From positions 62,001 through 126,000 of the forward strand of contig NZ_JBGJKZ010000001.1 of the NCBI RefSeq assembly GCF_041359055.1: a DNA stretch of 64,000 nucleotides, written 5' to 3'. This DNA is from Paenalcaligenes hominis_A. GTDB taxonomy: Bacteria; Pseudomonadota; Gammaproteobacteria; Burkholderiales; Burkholderiaceae_B. The notes beneath the pieces are model-generated. The model saw nothing but the letters and a program-made list of their open reading frames with translations, ran no database searches and was not told the origin of the DNA. Position numbers and translations under genes: made by a program. Positions 26,082 through 35,570 of the stretch are shown one piece after another; the stretch's first letter is position 1; each line of letters begins with the position of its first letter.

Positions 26082-28676
26082 TTATGATGAGGTGGTAGAA
26101 GAAGTTTTCTTTGCCGCCTTTTTCGCGGCTTTTTTCGCCGCTGTTTTGGTGGTTTTCTTTGCTGCCTTGGTCGCTTTAGCGGCTTTTTTTGCTACTTTTT
26201 TGGTAGCTTTTTTCGCCGATTTTGTTGCCTTGGGCTCGAATTCAAAAGCCACTTTGCCCTTGTTGTCGCGCGTTAAAAAAGCTTTAAATTTGCGATTAGT
26301 TCGGTTGGAGACAAAGTTTTCAAGTAAATCGGTTTTGCCATCTACAAGCAGCTTTTGCATTTGCTCGCGGTCGATCTCTTGTTGCAATATGACTTTGTTG
26401 CTGCGGAAGTCACAGTCTTTATTTGGCCCCACGGCTTTTTCACAAACGTAACGAATCCCGTGTTCAAACACAGCGCTTTGGCATTTAGGGCAAGGGCCGA
26501 CCGGCGTTTGGCCGCTAAAGTCGACCTCCTCATCGTCTTCGTCGTCATTTTGGCCAAAATCAAACTCCAGCTTGTTTTCAGCGTTAATGCGGAGGATCGC
26601 GGCAAAAGGGCGCCCCATTTTGCTAATAAAGCCGGTTAATGGCCCAATAGTGCGGTGCTCTAGCAGTTCTTCTACCTCTGGGATTTCTAATGTTTTACCA
26701 CCAGGGTGCTTGCCAATAGAGAACTCACACGCGGTACAAGCATAACGACGATAGTTTTCTTTGACTACTCCTCCACAGACCGGACAAGGAGTCTGTAGAG
26801 TAACGTAGTCGCCAGGCACCGTGTCACGTTCGTATTCTTTAGCACGACGAACGATGGTGTCAGTCATGCTTTGAATTTTGGACATAAAGGCCTCGCGTTC
26901 GAGCTGGCCTTGTTCAATTTGTTTGAGACGGTGTTCCCACTCGCCGGTAAGCTCGGGCGAGGTGAGTTCGTGGACCCCTAAACCCGACAACAAGGTCATG
27001 AGTTGCTTGGCTTTAGCAGTAGGCAATAACTCGCGTCCTTCGCGACGTAGATACCCCTCGTTAAGCAAGCCCTCGATAATGGCTGCACGCGTTGCTGGGG
27101 TACCTAGACCACGCTCTGACATCGCCTCTCGCAGCGCATCGTCATCAACGAGTTTTCCGGCGCCTTCCATGGCTGATAGTAAGGTGGCCTCGGTAAAGCG
27201 CGCAGGAGGCTTGGTGGCTAGCGCGCGCGCCTCGACCTCATCGGTGCTGACGGTTTCGTTTTGACTCACAGGAATTAGGCTGTCATCGCCTTGTTGCGCC
27301 TCACGACCATAAATGCTTAACCAGCCCGGGTTCACTAATACCTTGCCCTCGGTTTTGAAGTGATGCGCTCCCACCTGAGTAATACGTGTGGTGACTCTAA
27401 ACTCGGCAGCGGGGAAGAACATCGCTAAAAAGCGTCGTGTGATTAATTCGTAAATTTTGAATTCGGCATCACTGAGTTCACGCGGTATTTGCAGCGTAGG
27501 AATGATGGCAAAGTGATCAGATACTTTTTTATCATCAAAAATACGGCGGTTGGGTTTCACCCAGCTTTGCGCTACGACCTGCTGAGCAAAAGGTTGTACG
27601 CTGGCACACGCGGGGGTTTCTGCTCCGGCTAAGGCTTGCATCGTGTCTTTGACTGTTTGCAAATAGTCTTCGGGCAAATAGCGCGAGTCAGTACGTGGAT
27701 AAGTTAAGGCTTTATGACGCTCGTACAGAGCTTGAGCAAGTGATAGTGTGGTTTTCGCTGAAAAACCAAAACGTGAGTTTGCCTCGCGTTGCAGCGTCGT
27801 TAAATCAAATAGGGCTGGCGATTGTTGTTTAGACGGTTTGGATTCTTCGGTAACACTGCCTGGCTGGTGGGCACATGCTTGCACGATGGCTTCGGCCTCG
27901 GCAGCAGTCCAAACACGCGAGTCACGTTTTTCGGCATCCTCTTCGTCTTTTTTGAATTGGGGATTGAACCACCGACCGCTGTAGGAGCCGGTTTCGGCGC
28001 CAAAATCGGCATGCACCTCCCAGTAATCACGTGACACAAACTGACGAATGGCTTCTTCACGCTCGTGCACAATGGTTAGGGTAGGGGTTTGCACACGGCC
28101 TACTGGTGTTTTGAAAAAACCACCGTCTTTGCTGTTAAAAGCGGTCATGGCACGCGTGCCATTGATGCCAACCAACCAGTCCGCTTCGGCGCGCGAGCGA
28201 GCCGCTGCCTCTAGGGGCTTGAGCTCGTCATCATCACGCAAATTATTAAACGCCTCGCGAATGGCTTCGCGGGTCATGGAGCGAAGCCACAACCGTTTTA
28301 CGGGTTTGTTAACTTTCGCAAACTGCATAATATAGCGGAAGATCAATTCCCCTTCACGTCCGGCATCACAGGCGTTGATGACGGCGCTGACGTCTTTACG
28401 CTTAAGCAGTTTTACTAAAAGCTTGAGGCGTTCTGCTGATTTTTTATCCGATGGGTTCAGCTCAAACTGATCGGGAATGACAGGTAGGTGTGTAAAACTC
28501 CATTTACCTCGCACTGGGTCATTAGGAGCGATTAAACTAAGCAAGTGGCCGATACTGGCGGCAAGCACAAAGTTTTCGCTTTCAAAAAAATCCCCTTCAC
28601 GGGTGAAGCCGCCTAAGGCTCTAGAAATATCTAGGGCTACAGAGGGTTTTTCGGCAATGATTAGAGTTTTAGTCAT
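26082..28676 (-). CDS. topB: DNA topoisomerase III with histone-H1-like Lys/Ala tail
   Basis: The roughly 864-residue type IA topoisomerase decatenates DNA. Visible features are the Toprim domain (TLIIAEKPSVA at the start, INACDAGREGELIFR near 103), the active Tyr at about 326 in LTYPRTDSRYLP, and two C-terminal zinc ribbons (CPVCGG...CTAC and CPKCQ...). The last forty or so residues are almost only K, A and T (KKATKKVAKKAAKATKAAKK), like bacterial histone-H1 homologues. E. coli TopB is about 650 residues, so the C-terminus is extended. The start MTKTLIIAEK at 28676 is the family start; an ATG at 28691 is possible. Neither has a strong SD. Confidence 0.95.
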   Translation of the reverse strand: MTKTLIIAEKPSVALDISRALGGFTREGDFFESENFVLAASIGHLLSLIAPNDPVRGKWSFTHLPVIPDQFELNPSDKKSAERLKLLVKLLKRKDVSAVINACDAGREGELIFRYIMQFAKVNKPVKRLWLRSMTREAIREAFNNLRDDDELKPLEAAARSRAEADWLVGINGTRAMTAFNSKDGGFFKTPVGRVQTPTLTIVHEREEAIRQFVSRDYWEVHADFGAETGSYSGRWFNPQFKKDEEDAEKRDSRVWTAAEAEAIVQACAHQPGSVTEESKPSKQQSPALFDLTTLQREANSRFGFSAKTTLSLAQALYERHKALTYPRTDSRYLPEDYLQTVKDTMQALAGAETPACASVQPFAQQVVAQSWVKPNRRIFDDKKVSDHFAIIPTLQIPRELSDAEFKIYELITRRFLAMFFPAAEFRVTTRITQVGAHHFKTEGKVLVNPGWLSIYGREAQQGDDSLIPVSQNETVSTDEVEARALATKPPARFTEATLLSAMEGAGKLVDDDALREAMSERGLGTPATRAAIIEGLLNEGYLRREGRELLPTAKAKQLMTLLSGLGVHELTSPELTGEWEHRLKQIEQGQLEREAFMSKIQSMTDTIVRRAKEYERDTVPGDYVTLQTPCPVCGGVVKENYRRYACTACEFSIGKHPGGKTLEIPEVEELLEHRTIGPLTGFISKMGRPFAAILRINAENKLEFDFGQNDDEDDEEVDFSGQTPVGPCPKCQSAVFEHGIRYVCEKAVGPNKDCDFRSNKVILQQEIDREQMQKLLVDGKTDLLENFVSNRTNRKFKAFLTRDNKGKVAFEFEPKATKSAKKATKKVAKKAAKATKAAKKTTKTAAKKAAKKAAKKTSSTTSS

Positions 28677-28739
28677 GTAATGTACCGTCATAGCAAGTCT
28701 GCGTTCTTAGCGCAGATCATACGAGGGGTAAGATGCTTT

Positions 28740-31229
28740 ATGCAAGTAAAAGGGTTAAATCCATCCATTCTTGGTTTATCAGGCTGGCCTCAGTTTTTAC
28801 AGCGCAGCGCAATGATTATTGCGACTTTGCTGTTAGGCAGTGCGCTGATTACGGCAGTGGCGGCTAACTGGTTTAGCTGGCCCAAGATTGGACGTGTTGC
28901 GTTATTAGAGATCACCGTAGCGGTGTTAGTGCTCAGTGCCGGGTGGCTATCAAGGCGATATCCAGAGCCGAATCGCTCTGCCTATAGCTTATCAAGCTTA
29001 GTCCATGTCTTAGCTGCAATTAGTGTGGGCGGATTGCTAGCTCTGATTGGGCAGAGCTACCAAACGGGTGCCGACCCTTGGCAACTGTTTGCCTTGTGGG
29101 CGCTTTTGTTGGTGCCATGGGCTTTTGGTCTAGGTTCCTTATTTATCATACTGCTTGTCATGGTTTTGACAAACCTAGCCCTATTTCTATATATGGATGA
29201 GACCTATGGGTTGAACTGGTATCAATGGCAAGCCATAGATTGGGTGTGCTTTTTCTTTGTGCTTTTAAATTTGGGCTGGTTGGGGGTGAGTCGTTTTTTT
29301 AAACACTCTGTAGACGACCCGCACCAGTTGTGGTTTAGGCTGAGCCTAGTGTTAGTAGTAGGCAGCACAGTTATATGGTGTATGACACAGAGCTCGTATG
29401 GTTGGGGCTTTTTAACGGTGGCAACTTTGATATGGTTAGGTTGCAGCTACTTTAGCCGCAAACGCTTGGCCTTGTGGGATTTAGCGCTTTTTTATTCTGC
29501 TTTTTTTGTGACCTTTTTAGGGTGGTTAGTTGAAACCTTTGATCAAAGTGAGTGGTTGTTAGAGCTGTTATTTATTCCCATGCTTATTTTTGCTGGTTTG
29601 CTGATTCGAGATTTACGGCAGCTGTGGCAACAAAGCCTAGCACAGACGGCGCAGTCAGAGACACAGAATGAGTCTACCTCCTCTTTACTAAAACAGGGAG
29701 CAGAGCCTTGGTTCTTGCGAGGCTTTATTTTTTTATCTCAGACTGTGGTGGTGATCTTATTTGTTTGGCTCGTACTCGGAGCATTCGGTCTGAATCCCAC
29801 GGCCTTGGCGTATGTTTACGTACCAATAGCCTTTGTGACGATGGGAGTGTTGTTACGTAGACCCCAAATGGCATTGTGGTTGCGTGATTTGCCCTTGTTT
29901 TTGTATTTAAGTAGTTGTGTATTAACCAGCTTTGTTCTCATGGACAATCCAAGCAATACTTTGGCTTGGGTTGCAGTGTTTATATTGCTATCGGCATTGC
30001 TTTATATAGCTAGCCATGAAAATGACTTGATGCGCTTGAGCTGCGCGGTGGCGATATGGGGCTTTGGGCTCTATGGTTTGATGTGGTATTTAGATGTGGT
30101 CTGGTGGGGGCAAGACGCTATAGTTTTTTGGTTATTAGTTGGTGTGTGGTCACTTTTAACTATGGCCTTGCTATTGCGGCCCGTCTGGTTAAACGCTGTG
30201 CAGTCTTTATGGTGGGCGACCTTATTTTGGTTAGTGCTTAGCATTTTCTTTATCAGGATAGATGTCACTGGTTTTAATCAGGCAGTGGCTTTGTGGGTAC
30301 CGCTTTGCGTGGGGCTAAGCGTATATCGCACGCAAACAAAACTATTTTGTATAGCCGTTATGGCGGCTAGCGCTGTGTTGAGTTTTTATTGGTTGTATCA
30401 CGCCCCCCTGGTCAATCTGGCTCTTTGTCTTTGGGTGCTTAGCTACGCGTGGAAACAAAACCGCTTATTTTGGTTGGCCCTGACTTTGCTTGCCGCTGCT
30501 TTATGGCATTACTACTATCAGCTCTCTTTGCCTTTGACAGCAAAAGCATGGGATTTAGCTAAAGGTGGCGCGCTTTTAGCCATGGGAGCGGGACTGTTGT
30601 TTTTTAACGTGCGTGCAGACCACTCGCATCAAGCCAGTACACGGGTGACGCCTGTGCTCACCCCATCGCGCTGGAGCACATGGGCTTTATACGGAGGAGG
30701 GGTGCTTATTGTGGCCGTCACCCTAACGGATGTGGTCCGTAAAGAGCAATTGCTAGCGCAAGGCGAAACCTTAATTCTGGCGTTAGCTCCTGTTGATCCA
30801 CGCTCAATCATGCAAGGGGATTACATGGCGTTGCGCTTTGAGTTAGGAAACGAGGTGAACCAAGTGCTAAAGCAAGAAAACGAGGATATTACAGCCACAC
30901 AGCTCATCGCCTATATGCAGCCCTACCCGCATGCTGCAGCGCAGCTTGTAGGGCTTGAAAACCAGCTTAGTGGCGATGTTTGGGTATGGGATGCAAGCCA
31001 ATCGATCTGGAAACGCTCAAACTCTACCGCTCAGCTTTCAGAGCAAGCGCTACCTTTGCGCCTACGTTATCAGTATGGTAGTTGGTTGCCTAATGGCGTG
31101 GATGCGTGGTTTTTCCCCGAAGGCAAAGCCGAAACTTACGAAGGTGCGCATTTTGGGGTTTTCAAGGTAAATCGACAGGCTGATGCGCTGCTTTACGAGT
31201 TGCTCGACGAGCACGCGCAGCCGTTTTAA
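28740..31229 (+). CDS. Large membrane protein: DUF2157 region plus C-terminal GDYXXLXY domain
   Basis: An 829-residue protein with some 20 or more hydrophobic segments. Residues 30-110 match the DUF2157 pattern (ITAVAANWFSWPKIGRVALLE), and the middle is a long run of membrane segments like DUF4401. The C-terminal 170 residues hold a periplasmic-type GDYXXLXY domain (PRSIMQGDYMALRFEL). These units are often separate adjacent genes, so this looks like a fusion. The function is unknown in all. The start at 28740 has GAGGGG at 28723-28728, a somewhat long spacing. It is divergent from topB with about 63 bases between starts. Confidence 0.8.
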   Translation: MQVKGLNPSILGLSGWPQFLQRSAMIIATLLLGSALITAVAANWFSWPKIGRVALLEITVAVLVLSAGWLSRRYPEPNRSAYSLSSLVHVLAAISVGGLLALIGQSYQTGADPWQLFALWALLLVPWAFGLGSLFIILLVMVLTNLALFLYMDETYGLNWYQWQAIDWVCFFFVLLNLGWLGVSRFFKHSVDDPHQLWFRLSLVLVVGSTVIWCMTQSSYGWGFLTVATLIWLGCSYFSRKRLALWDLALFYSAFFVTFLGWLVETFDQSEWLLELLFIPMLIFAGLLIRDLRQLWQQSLAQTAQSETQNESTSSLLKQGAEPWFLRGFIFLSQTVVVILFVWLVLGAFGLNPTALAYVYVPIAFVTMGVLLRRPQMALWLRDLPLFLYLSSCVLTSFVLMDNPSNTLAWVAVFILLSALLYIASHENDLMRLSCAVAIWGFGLYGLMWYLDVVWWGQDAIVFWLLVGVWSLLTMALLLRPVWLNAVQSLWWATLFWLVLSIFFIRIDVTGFNQAVALWVPLCVGLSVYRTQTKLFCIAVMAASAVLSFYWLYHAPLVNLALCLWVLSYAWKQNRLFWLALTLLAAALWHYYYQLSLPLTAKAWDLAKGGALLAMGAGLLFFNVRADHSHQASTRVTPVLTPSRWSTWALYGGGVLIVAVTLTDVVRKEQLLAQGETLILALAPVDPRSIMQGDYMALRFELGNEVNQVLKQENEDITATQLIAYMQPYPHAAAQLVGLENQLSGDVWVWDASQSIWKRSNSTAQLSEQALPLRLRYQYGSWLPNGVDAWFFPEGKAETYEGAHFGVFKVNRQADALLYELLDEHAQPF

Positions 31230-31244
31230 TTAAGCAATAACGCA

Positions 31245-31270
31245 CTAGAGCGGCTGGGAAGCCGCTCTAG
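31245..31270. terminator. Hairpin between converging genes (no T-run)
   Basis: CTAGAGCGGC and GCCGCTCTAG are perfect 10-base repeats around TGGGAA, between the end of the large membrane protein gene and the end of smg. Neither strand has a T-run, so termination is less sure than the stem itself. Confidence 0.5.
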
Positions 31271-31287
31271 GGTGAGGTAAATAAAAA

Positions 31288-31749
31288 TTAATGCGACCAG
31301 CGTTCTTCGTCGTCTGCAATTAACTCTTCAAAAATTAAATGATCGATTTCCGCTTCGTGATTCCATAACACCATAAGCGCAACGATCTTAATCTTAGTTA
31401 AGGAAACTGGAGATTCATTTAGAGCCTGGGCGCGCTCGATAATGACCTCGCGTAAAGCAGGTGGTAACACACCTGAATTTTCCAGAAAACAAATAAACCC
31501 GATGGCTTCTTGGCCTAGGGTTTGGTGCTCGTACTGGGTGAAAATACGCGTACTTTGGGCATGATGCGGTTTGCTCAGAGGTTCGTGCAAGGCAGCGGAT
31601 TCACTGAGACCATGTAACCAGCTTAAAGCTTCGTTAATTTCCTCGTCTTCAAAGCCAACGGCTGCTAGTTTATGGGCTAAAACCTCTGCTTTGGGGCAAG
31701 CTTGAGGGGTGTAGTAGGTTTCAAACAAGTAAACCAAAATATCAAACAT
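31288..31749 (-). CDS. smg: Smg family protein (DUF494)
   Basis: The protein of about 153 residues begins MFDILVYLFETYY, the standard Smg start, and continues with the acidic helical pattern AAVGFEDEEINEALSWL. It ends with an acidic segment (IFEELIADDEERWSH). Smg proteins are widespread in beta- and gammaproteobacteria, usually near dprA and topB, and have no agreed function. The start at 31749 is chosen by homology; the upstream extension is not family-like. Here it sits between topB's divergent neighbour and the mccA operon end; no dprA is present. Confidence 0.88.
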   Translation of the reverse strand: MFDILVYLFETYYTPQACPKAEVLAHKLAAVGFEDEEINEALSWLHGLSESAALHEPLSKPHHAQSTRIFTQYEHQTLGQEAIGFICFLENSGVLPPALREVIIERAQALNESPVSLTKIKIVALMVLWNHEAEIDHLIFEELIADDEERWSH

Positions 31750-31841
31750 GAATGTATTACCATCAAAAAAATACACGGCCAACCGATGACCCTACCAATG
31801 GTTTAGGTCAACTTTACGCTGATTTAGGCCGTGGTGCAAAT

Positions 31842-33860
31842 TTAGCTTGGGTCTTTTTCGATGGCTAATAGAGCCGCCCCCTCAGTGACCTGATCATTGG
31901 AGTTAAAAAACAACTCTGTTACCACGCCGCCGTAGGGAGCCGTAATGGAATGCTCCATTTTCATGGCCTCTAGAACGAGTAAAAGTTGCCCTGTTTCAAC
32001 CGTATCACCGGGGGCTACGGCAATGGATAATACTTTGCCGGGCATAGGCGCGTTCAAACCGCCTGCTTGTTCTTCACTTGCTAGTTCTGTTAGGGCAAGA
32101 GGGTCTTGATAATGAAGGTGTAGTTGATCTTGGGAGCTACGAATTTCGAATAACGGCGCGTCACCATAGACATGGGCTTGTTTTGTGTGATCGCCCCACA
32201 CGACATTAAGCTCTAGCGCGCCATTGGGCAAGGGGTGGGCTTGCCAGTCAAAAGTAGCGAATTCGCCTGCGTATTGCATAATCCATGCGTTTTGCTCGCG
32301 TTGCAGTTGAACGGTATAGAGTTGTTCGTTGGCTTCGAAGCTAAAGCTGCGATCAAGCAGTTCGTTGTGACGCCAGTAATCGTGAACAGACCATGGATCT
32401 GTCGCCAAAAGGGGTTGCTTACTGTGAGAAAGACCAAAACCATGCAATATCGCTGCTAGACCAATGGCTAGATTTAATCCTGATACGGCAGAACTGTTTG
32501 GGAACAAATAGGTATGGCGACGTTCAATAAAACCTGTGTCTACATCACCGGCTTGAAATGCAGCATCGCTAGCAAGGCGGTACAAGAAATGCAGATTTGT
32601 ATGTAGTCCTGAAATATAGGATTTTGCGAGCACTTGGCGCAGGCTTTGTAGGGCAGCGGCGCGAGTAGGGCCGTGCACAATCACTTTGGCAATCATGGGG
32701 TCGTAAAAAGGGCTGATGCTATCCCCTTGACGAATACCACTGTCTACGCGAACGGGGTTGAGCGTAAAACTTTGGTGCTCGGGCCATACGAGTTTTGCTA
32801 TGCGGCCTATTGAAGGTAAAAATTGATTGTCTGGGTTTTCCGCATAAATGCGTGCTTCAAACGCATGCCCAGTGATTTTTAAATCGCTTTGTTGTACGGG
32901 TAAGGTCTGGCCGGCAGCAACGCGCAGTTGCCACTCTACTAGGTCATGACCTGTGATAAGTTCTGTTATTGGGTGCTCTACTTGAAGACGCGTGTTCATT
33001 TCCATAAAAAAGAACGCATCGCCCTCGCAGATAAACTCAACGGTACCGGCACCCACATAGTTCACGGCCTGAGCTGCAGCAACGGCAGCAGCGCCCATGG
33101 CAGCACGGCGTTCGGGTGTCATACCTGGTGCAGGGGCTTCTTCAATAACTTTCTGATGGCGACGTTGCACAGAGCAGTCGCGCTCAAACAAATGCACCGT
33201 ATGACCTTGCTGGTCTGCAAAAATTTGAATTTCAATATGACGTGGTTTTTGTAAATAGCGCTCAATTAGTACATGGTCATCACTAAAGCTGCTTTTGGCC
33301 TCACGCTTGCATGAGGAAAGGGCTTCAAGGAATTGCTCGCTTTTCTCTACAATGCGCATGCCTTTACCGCCACCCCCAGCGCTGGCTTTAATGAGCACTG
33401 GATAACCCATTGCATCCGCTTCGGCTTGTAAGAAAGCTGGGTCTTGATTGCTACCATGGTAGCCGGGTACAAGCGGAACCTGGGCAGCTTCCATAAGCGC
33501 TTTTGCTGCTGATTTATTGCCCATAGCAGTGATGGACTCAGCAGAAGGCCCGATAAAAACCAGATCATTGTCTACACAAGCCCGCGCAAATTGAGCGTTT
33601 TCAGCAAGAAACCCATAGCCAGGGTGAATGGCTTGGGCACCAGTGCGTTTCGCTGCGGCAATAATTGCGTCAATATTTAGGTAACTGTGTTGAGGTTCAG
33701 CCTCTCCGACCCAAATGGCCTCGTCCCCAGCTTGTACATGTAACGCATCGGCATCGGCACTGGAGTAAATCATGACGGTACGAATACCTAAACGATGGCA
33801 GGTGGCCGCAATACGGCATGCAATTTCCCCGCGATTAGCAATTAAAACGGTATCAAACAT
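31842..33860 (-). CDS. mccA: Methylcrotonyl-CoA carboxylase alpha (biotin) subunit
   Basis: A protein of about 672 residues in the order biotin carboxylase (MFDTVLIANRGEIACRIAATC; ATP-grasp KASAGGGGKGMRIV; EMNTRLQVEHPITE) then a linker and biotin-carboxyl-carrier domain with biotinyl Lys634 in LEAMKMEHS. It works with the carboxyltransferase encoded upstream. The leucine-operon context (isovaleryl-CoA dehydrogenase, LiuR) favours methylcrotonyl-CoA over propionyl-CoA or acetyl-CoA as substrate. The start at 33860 follows GGGAG and lies 16 bases after the mccB stop. It is the last gene of the operon. Confidence 0.9.
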   Translation of the reverse strand: MFDTVLIANRGEIACRIAATCHRLGIRTVMIYSSADADALHVQAGDEAIWVGEAEPQHSYLNIDAIIAAAKRTGAQAIHPGYGFLAENAQFARACVDNDLVFIGPSAESITAMGNKSAAKALMEAAQVPLVPGYHGSNQDPAFLQAEADAMGYPVLIKASAGGGGKGMRIVEKSEQFLEALSSCKREAKSSFSDDHVLIERYLQKPRHIEIQIFADQQGHTVHLFERDCSVQRRHQKVIEEAPAPGMTPERRAAMGAAAVAAAQAVNYVGAGTVEFICEGDAFFFMEMNTRLQVEHPITELITGHDLVEWQLRVAAGQTLPVQQSDLKITGHAFEARIYAENPDNQFLPSIGRIAKLVWPEHQSFTLNPVRVDSGIRQGDSISPFYDPMIAKVIVHGPTRAAALQSLRQVLAKSYISGLHTNLHFLYRLASDAAFQAGDVDTGFIERRHTYLFPNSSAVSGLNLAIGLAAILHGFGLSHSKQPLLATDPWSVHDYWRHNELLDRSFSFEANEQLYTVQLQREQNAWIMQYAGEFATFDWQAHPLPNGALELNVVWGDHTKQAHVYGDAPLFEIRSSQDQLHLHYQDPLALTELASEEQAGGLNAPMPGKVLSIAVAPGDTVETGQLLLVLEAMKMEHSITAPYGGVVTELFFNSNDQVTEGAALLAIEKDPS

Positions 33861-33876
33861 GGTGATAGGCTCCCGA

Positions 33877-35484
33877 TTACATACGGAACACACCGAAGCG
33901 CGTGTCTTCGATAGGGGCGTTCAAGGTGGCAGATAAAGCTAAAGCAAGAACACGGCGGGTTTGTGCTGGTTCAATAATGCCATCGTCCCAGAGTCGAGCA
34001 GAGGCGTAATAAGGGTTGCCTTCGTGCTCGTATTGATCGCGTATAGGCTGTTTAAAAGCGTCCTCCTCTTCGGCGGACCAAGCCTGACCTGATTTTTCAA
34101 GGTTGTCACGACGAATAGTAGCCAGCACGCTTGCTGCTTGTTCACCACCCATTACAGAAATACGGGCGTTGGGCCACATAAATAATAAACGGGGGTCGTA
34201 AGCACGACCACACATGCCGTAGTTGCCGGCCCCAAAAGAGCCACCAATGATGACGGTGAGTTTGGGCACAGCTGCAGTAGATACAGCGGTCACCATTTTG
34301 GCACCATGGCGTGCGATGCCTTCGTTTTCGTATTTTTTACCCACCATAAAACCACTGATGTTTTGTAGAAATAACAGAGGAATTTTGCGCTGACAACAAA
34401 GTTCGATGAAGTGGGTGCCTTTTTGGGCTGCTTCGGAAAACAGCACGCCGTTATTCGCCACAATGCCAATAGGCATACCGTGCAAATGCGCAAAACCGGT
34501 GACTAGAGTGGTGCCAAAGCGCGCTTTGAACTCTTCGAATTCAGAGCCGTCTACTAGGCGCGCAATGACCTCGCGCACATCGTAAGGTTTGCGCGTGTCA
34601 TTGGGGATAATGCCGTTAAGCTCGGACGGGTCGTAGAGAGGATCTTTGACGGCTTTTACTGGCCAAGGAAGTTGTTTTTTGTGGGTTAGGCGGCTGACTG
34701 CCTCGCGAACGAGTTGGAGCGCATGATCATCATTTTCGGCTAAGTGGTCGGCAACACCAGAGAGACGTGTGTGCACATCGCCACCACCTAGGTCTTCGGC
34801 ACTGACTTCTTCGCCAGTAGCGGCTTTCACTAAAGGGGGGCCGGCTAGGAAAATTGTCCCTTGGTCTCGCACAATAATGGATTCATCGCTCATGGCAGGT
34901 ACATAAGCGCCACCCGCTGTGCATGACCCCATAACAGCAGCTATTTGAGCAATGCCTTGGGCTGACATGTTGGCTTGGTTAAAGAAAATACGCCCAAAGT
35001 GATCGCGATCGGGAAAGACTTCATCTTGATTGGGTAAGTTCGCGCCGCCTGAATCGACTAAATACACACAAGGTAGTCGGTTTTGCTGGGCTATTTCTTG
35101 GGCGCGCAGGTGTTTTTTTACCGTCATCGGGTAGTAGGTTCCCCCTTTGACGGTGGCATCGTTGCACACAATCATGCACTCTTTGCCCTGAATACGACCT
35201 ATGCCTGTAATTAATCCGGCACCAGGTGCTTCGTTGTTGTACAAATTATAGGCAGCTAAAGGGGAAAGCTCTAGAAATGGACTACCTGGGTCCAACAGGC
35301 GCTCAACCCGCTCGCGGGGCAAGAGTTTGCCACGGGATTGATGGCGCTCACGCGCTTGTGGGCTACCGCCTTGAGCGATTTTTTGTCGGATATGACGTAG
35401 CTCTTGAATAAGGGCTGCCATGGATTGTGCGTTGTCTTTGAACCCTTCAGAACGCGGCTGAATTTTACTTTTAAGTATGCTCAT
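33877..35484 (-). CDS. mccB: Methylcrotonyl-CoA carboxylase beta (carboxyltransferase) subunit
   Basis: The 535-residue carboxyltransferase has the family landmarks GSPFLELSPLAAYNLY, the acyl-CoA site GGANLPNQDEVFPD, MGSCTAGGAYVPAMSDE and GGSFGAGNYGMCGRAYDPR. With the biotin subunit it converts 3-methylcrotonyl-CoA to 3-methylglutaconyl-CoA in leucine catabolism. It sits in an all-minus-strand operon after a thiolase gene, with an intercistronic hairpin (35520-35542) in the 86-base gap. The gap is long enough for a secondary promoter, though none stands out. Confidence 0.93.
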   Translation of the reverse strand: MSILKSKIQPRSEGFKDNAQSMAALIQELRHIRQKIAQGGSPQARERHQSRGKLLPRERVERLLDPGSPFLELSPLAAYNLYNNEAPGAGLITGIGRIQGKECMIVCNDATVKGGTYYPMTVKKHLRAQEIAQQNRLPCVYLVDSGGANLPNQDEVFPDRDHFGRIFFNQANMSAQGIAQIAAVMGSCTAGGAYVPAMSDESIIVRDQGTIFLAGPPLVKAATGEEVSAEDLGGGDVHTRLSGVADHLAENDDHALQLVREAVSRLTHKKQLPWPVKAVKDPLYDPSELNGIIPNDTRKPYDVREVIARLVDGSEFEEFKARFGTTLVTGFAHLHGMPIGIVANNGVLFSEAAQKGTHFIELCCQRKIPLLFLQNISGFMVGKKYENEGIARHGAKMVTAVSTAAVPKLTVIIGGSFGAGNYGMCGRAYDPRLLFMWPNARISVMGGEQAASVLATIRRDNLEKSGQAWSAEEEDAFKQPIRDQYEHEGNPYYASARLWDDGIIEPAQTRRVLALALSATLNAPIEDTRFGVFRM

Positions 35485-35519
35485 GTCTGTGTTGCCACCC
35501 CATTTAATTCTATTTTGTA

Positions 35520-35542
35520 CCGACAGGCTTGTGGCCTGTCGG
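35520..35542 (-). other. Intercistronic hairpin between thiolase and mccB genes
   Basis: CCGACAGGC and GCCTGTCGG form a perfect 9-bp stem. No T-run follows on the minus strand, so it is more likely an RNA processing or stability element than a terminator. A second repeat, CGTCAAC/GTTGACG (about 35555-35577), overlaps the thiolase stop. Confidence 0.55.
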
Positions 35543-35570
35543 GTCTACTACACAGAGCGTCAACCTAGAG

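Noticed and set aside
26090..26230. Repetitive DNA that looks like a short tandem repeat
   Set aside because: It encodes the Lys/Ala-rich tail of TopB; the periodicity comes from recurring AAA/GCG-type codons and not from a non-coding repeat array.
26878..27264. 128-codon plus-strand frame opposite topB
   Set aside because: Antisense shadow; the topB zinc and core domains on the minus strand are unmistakable.
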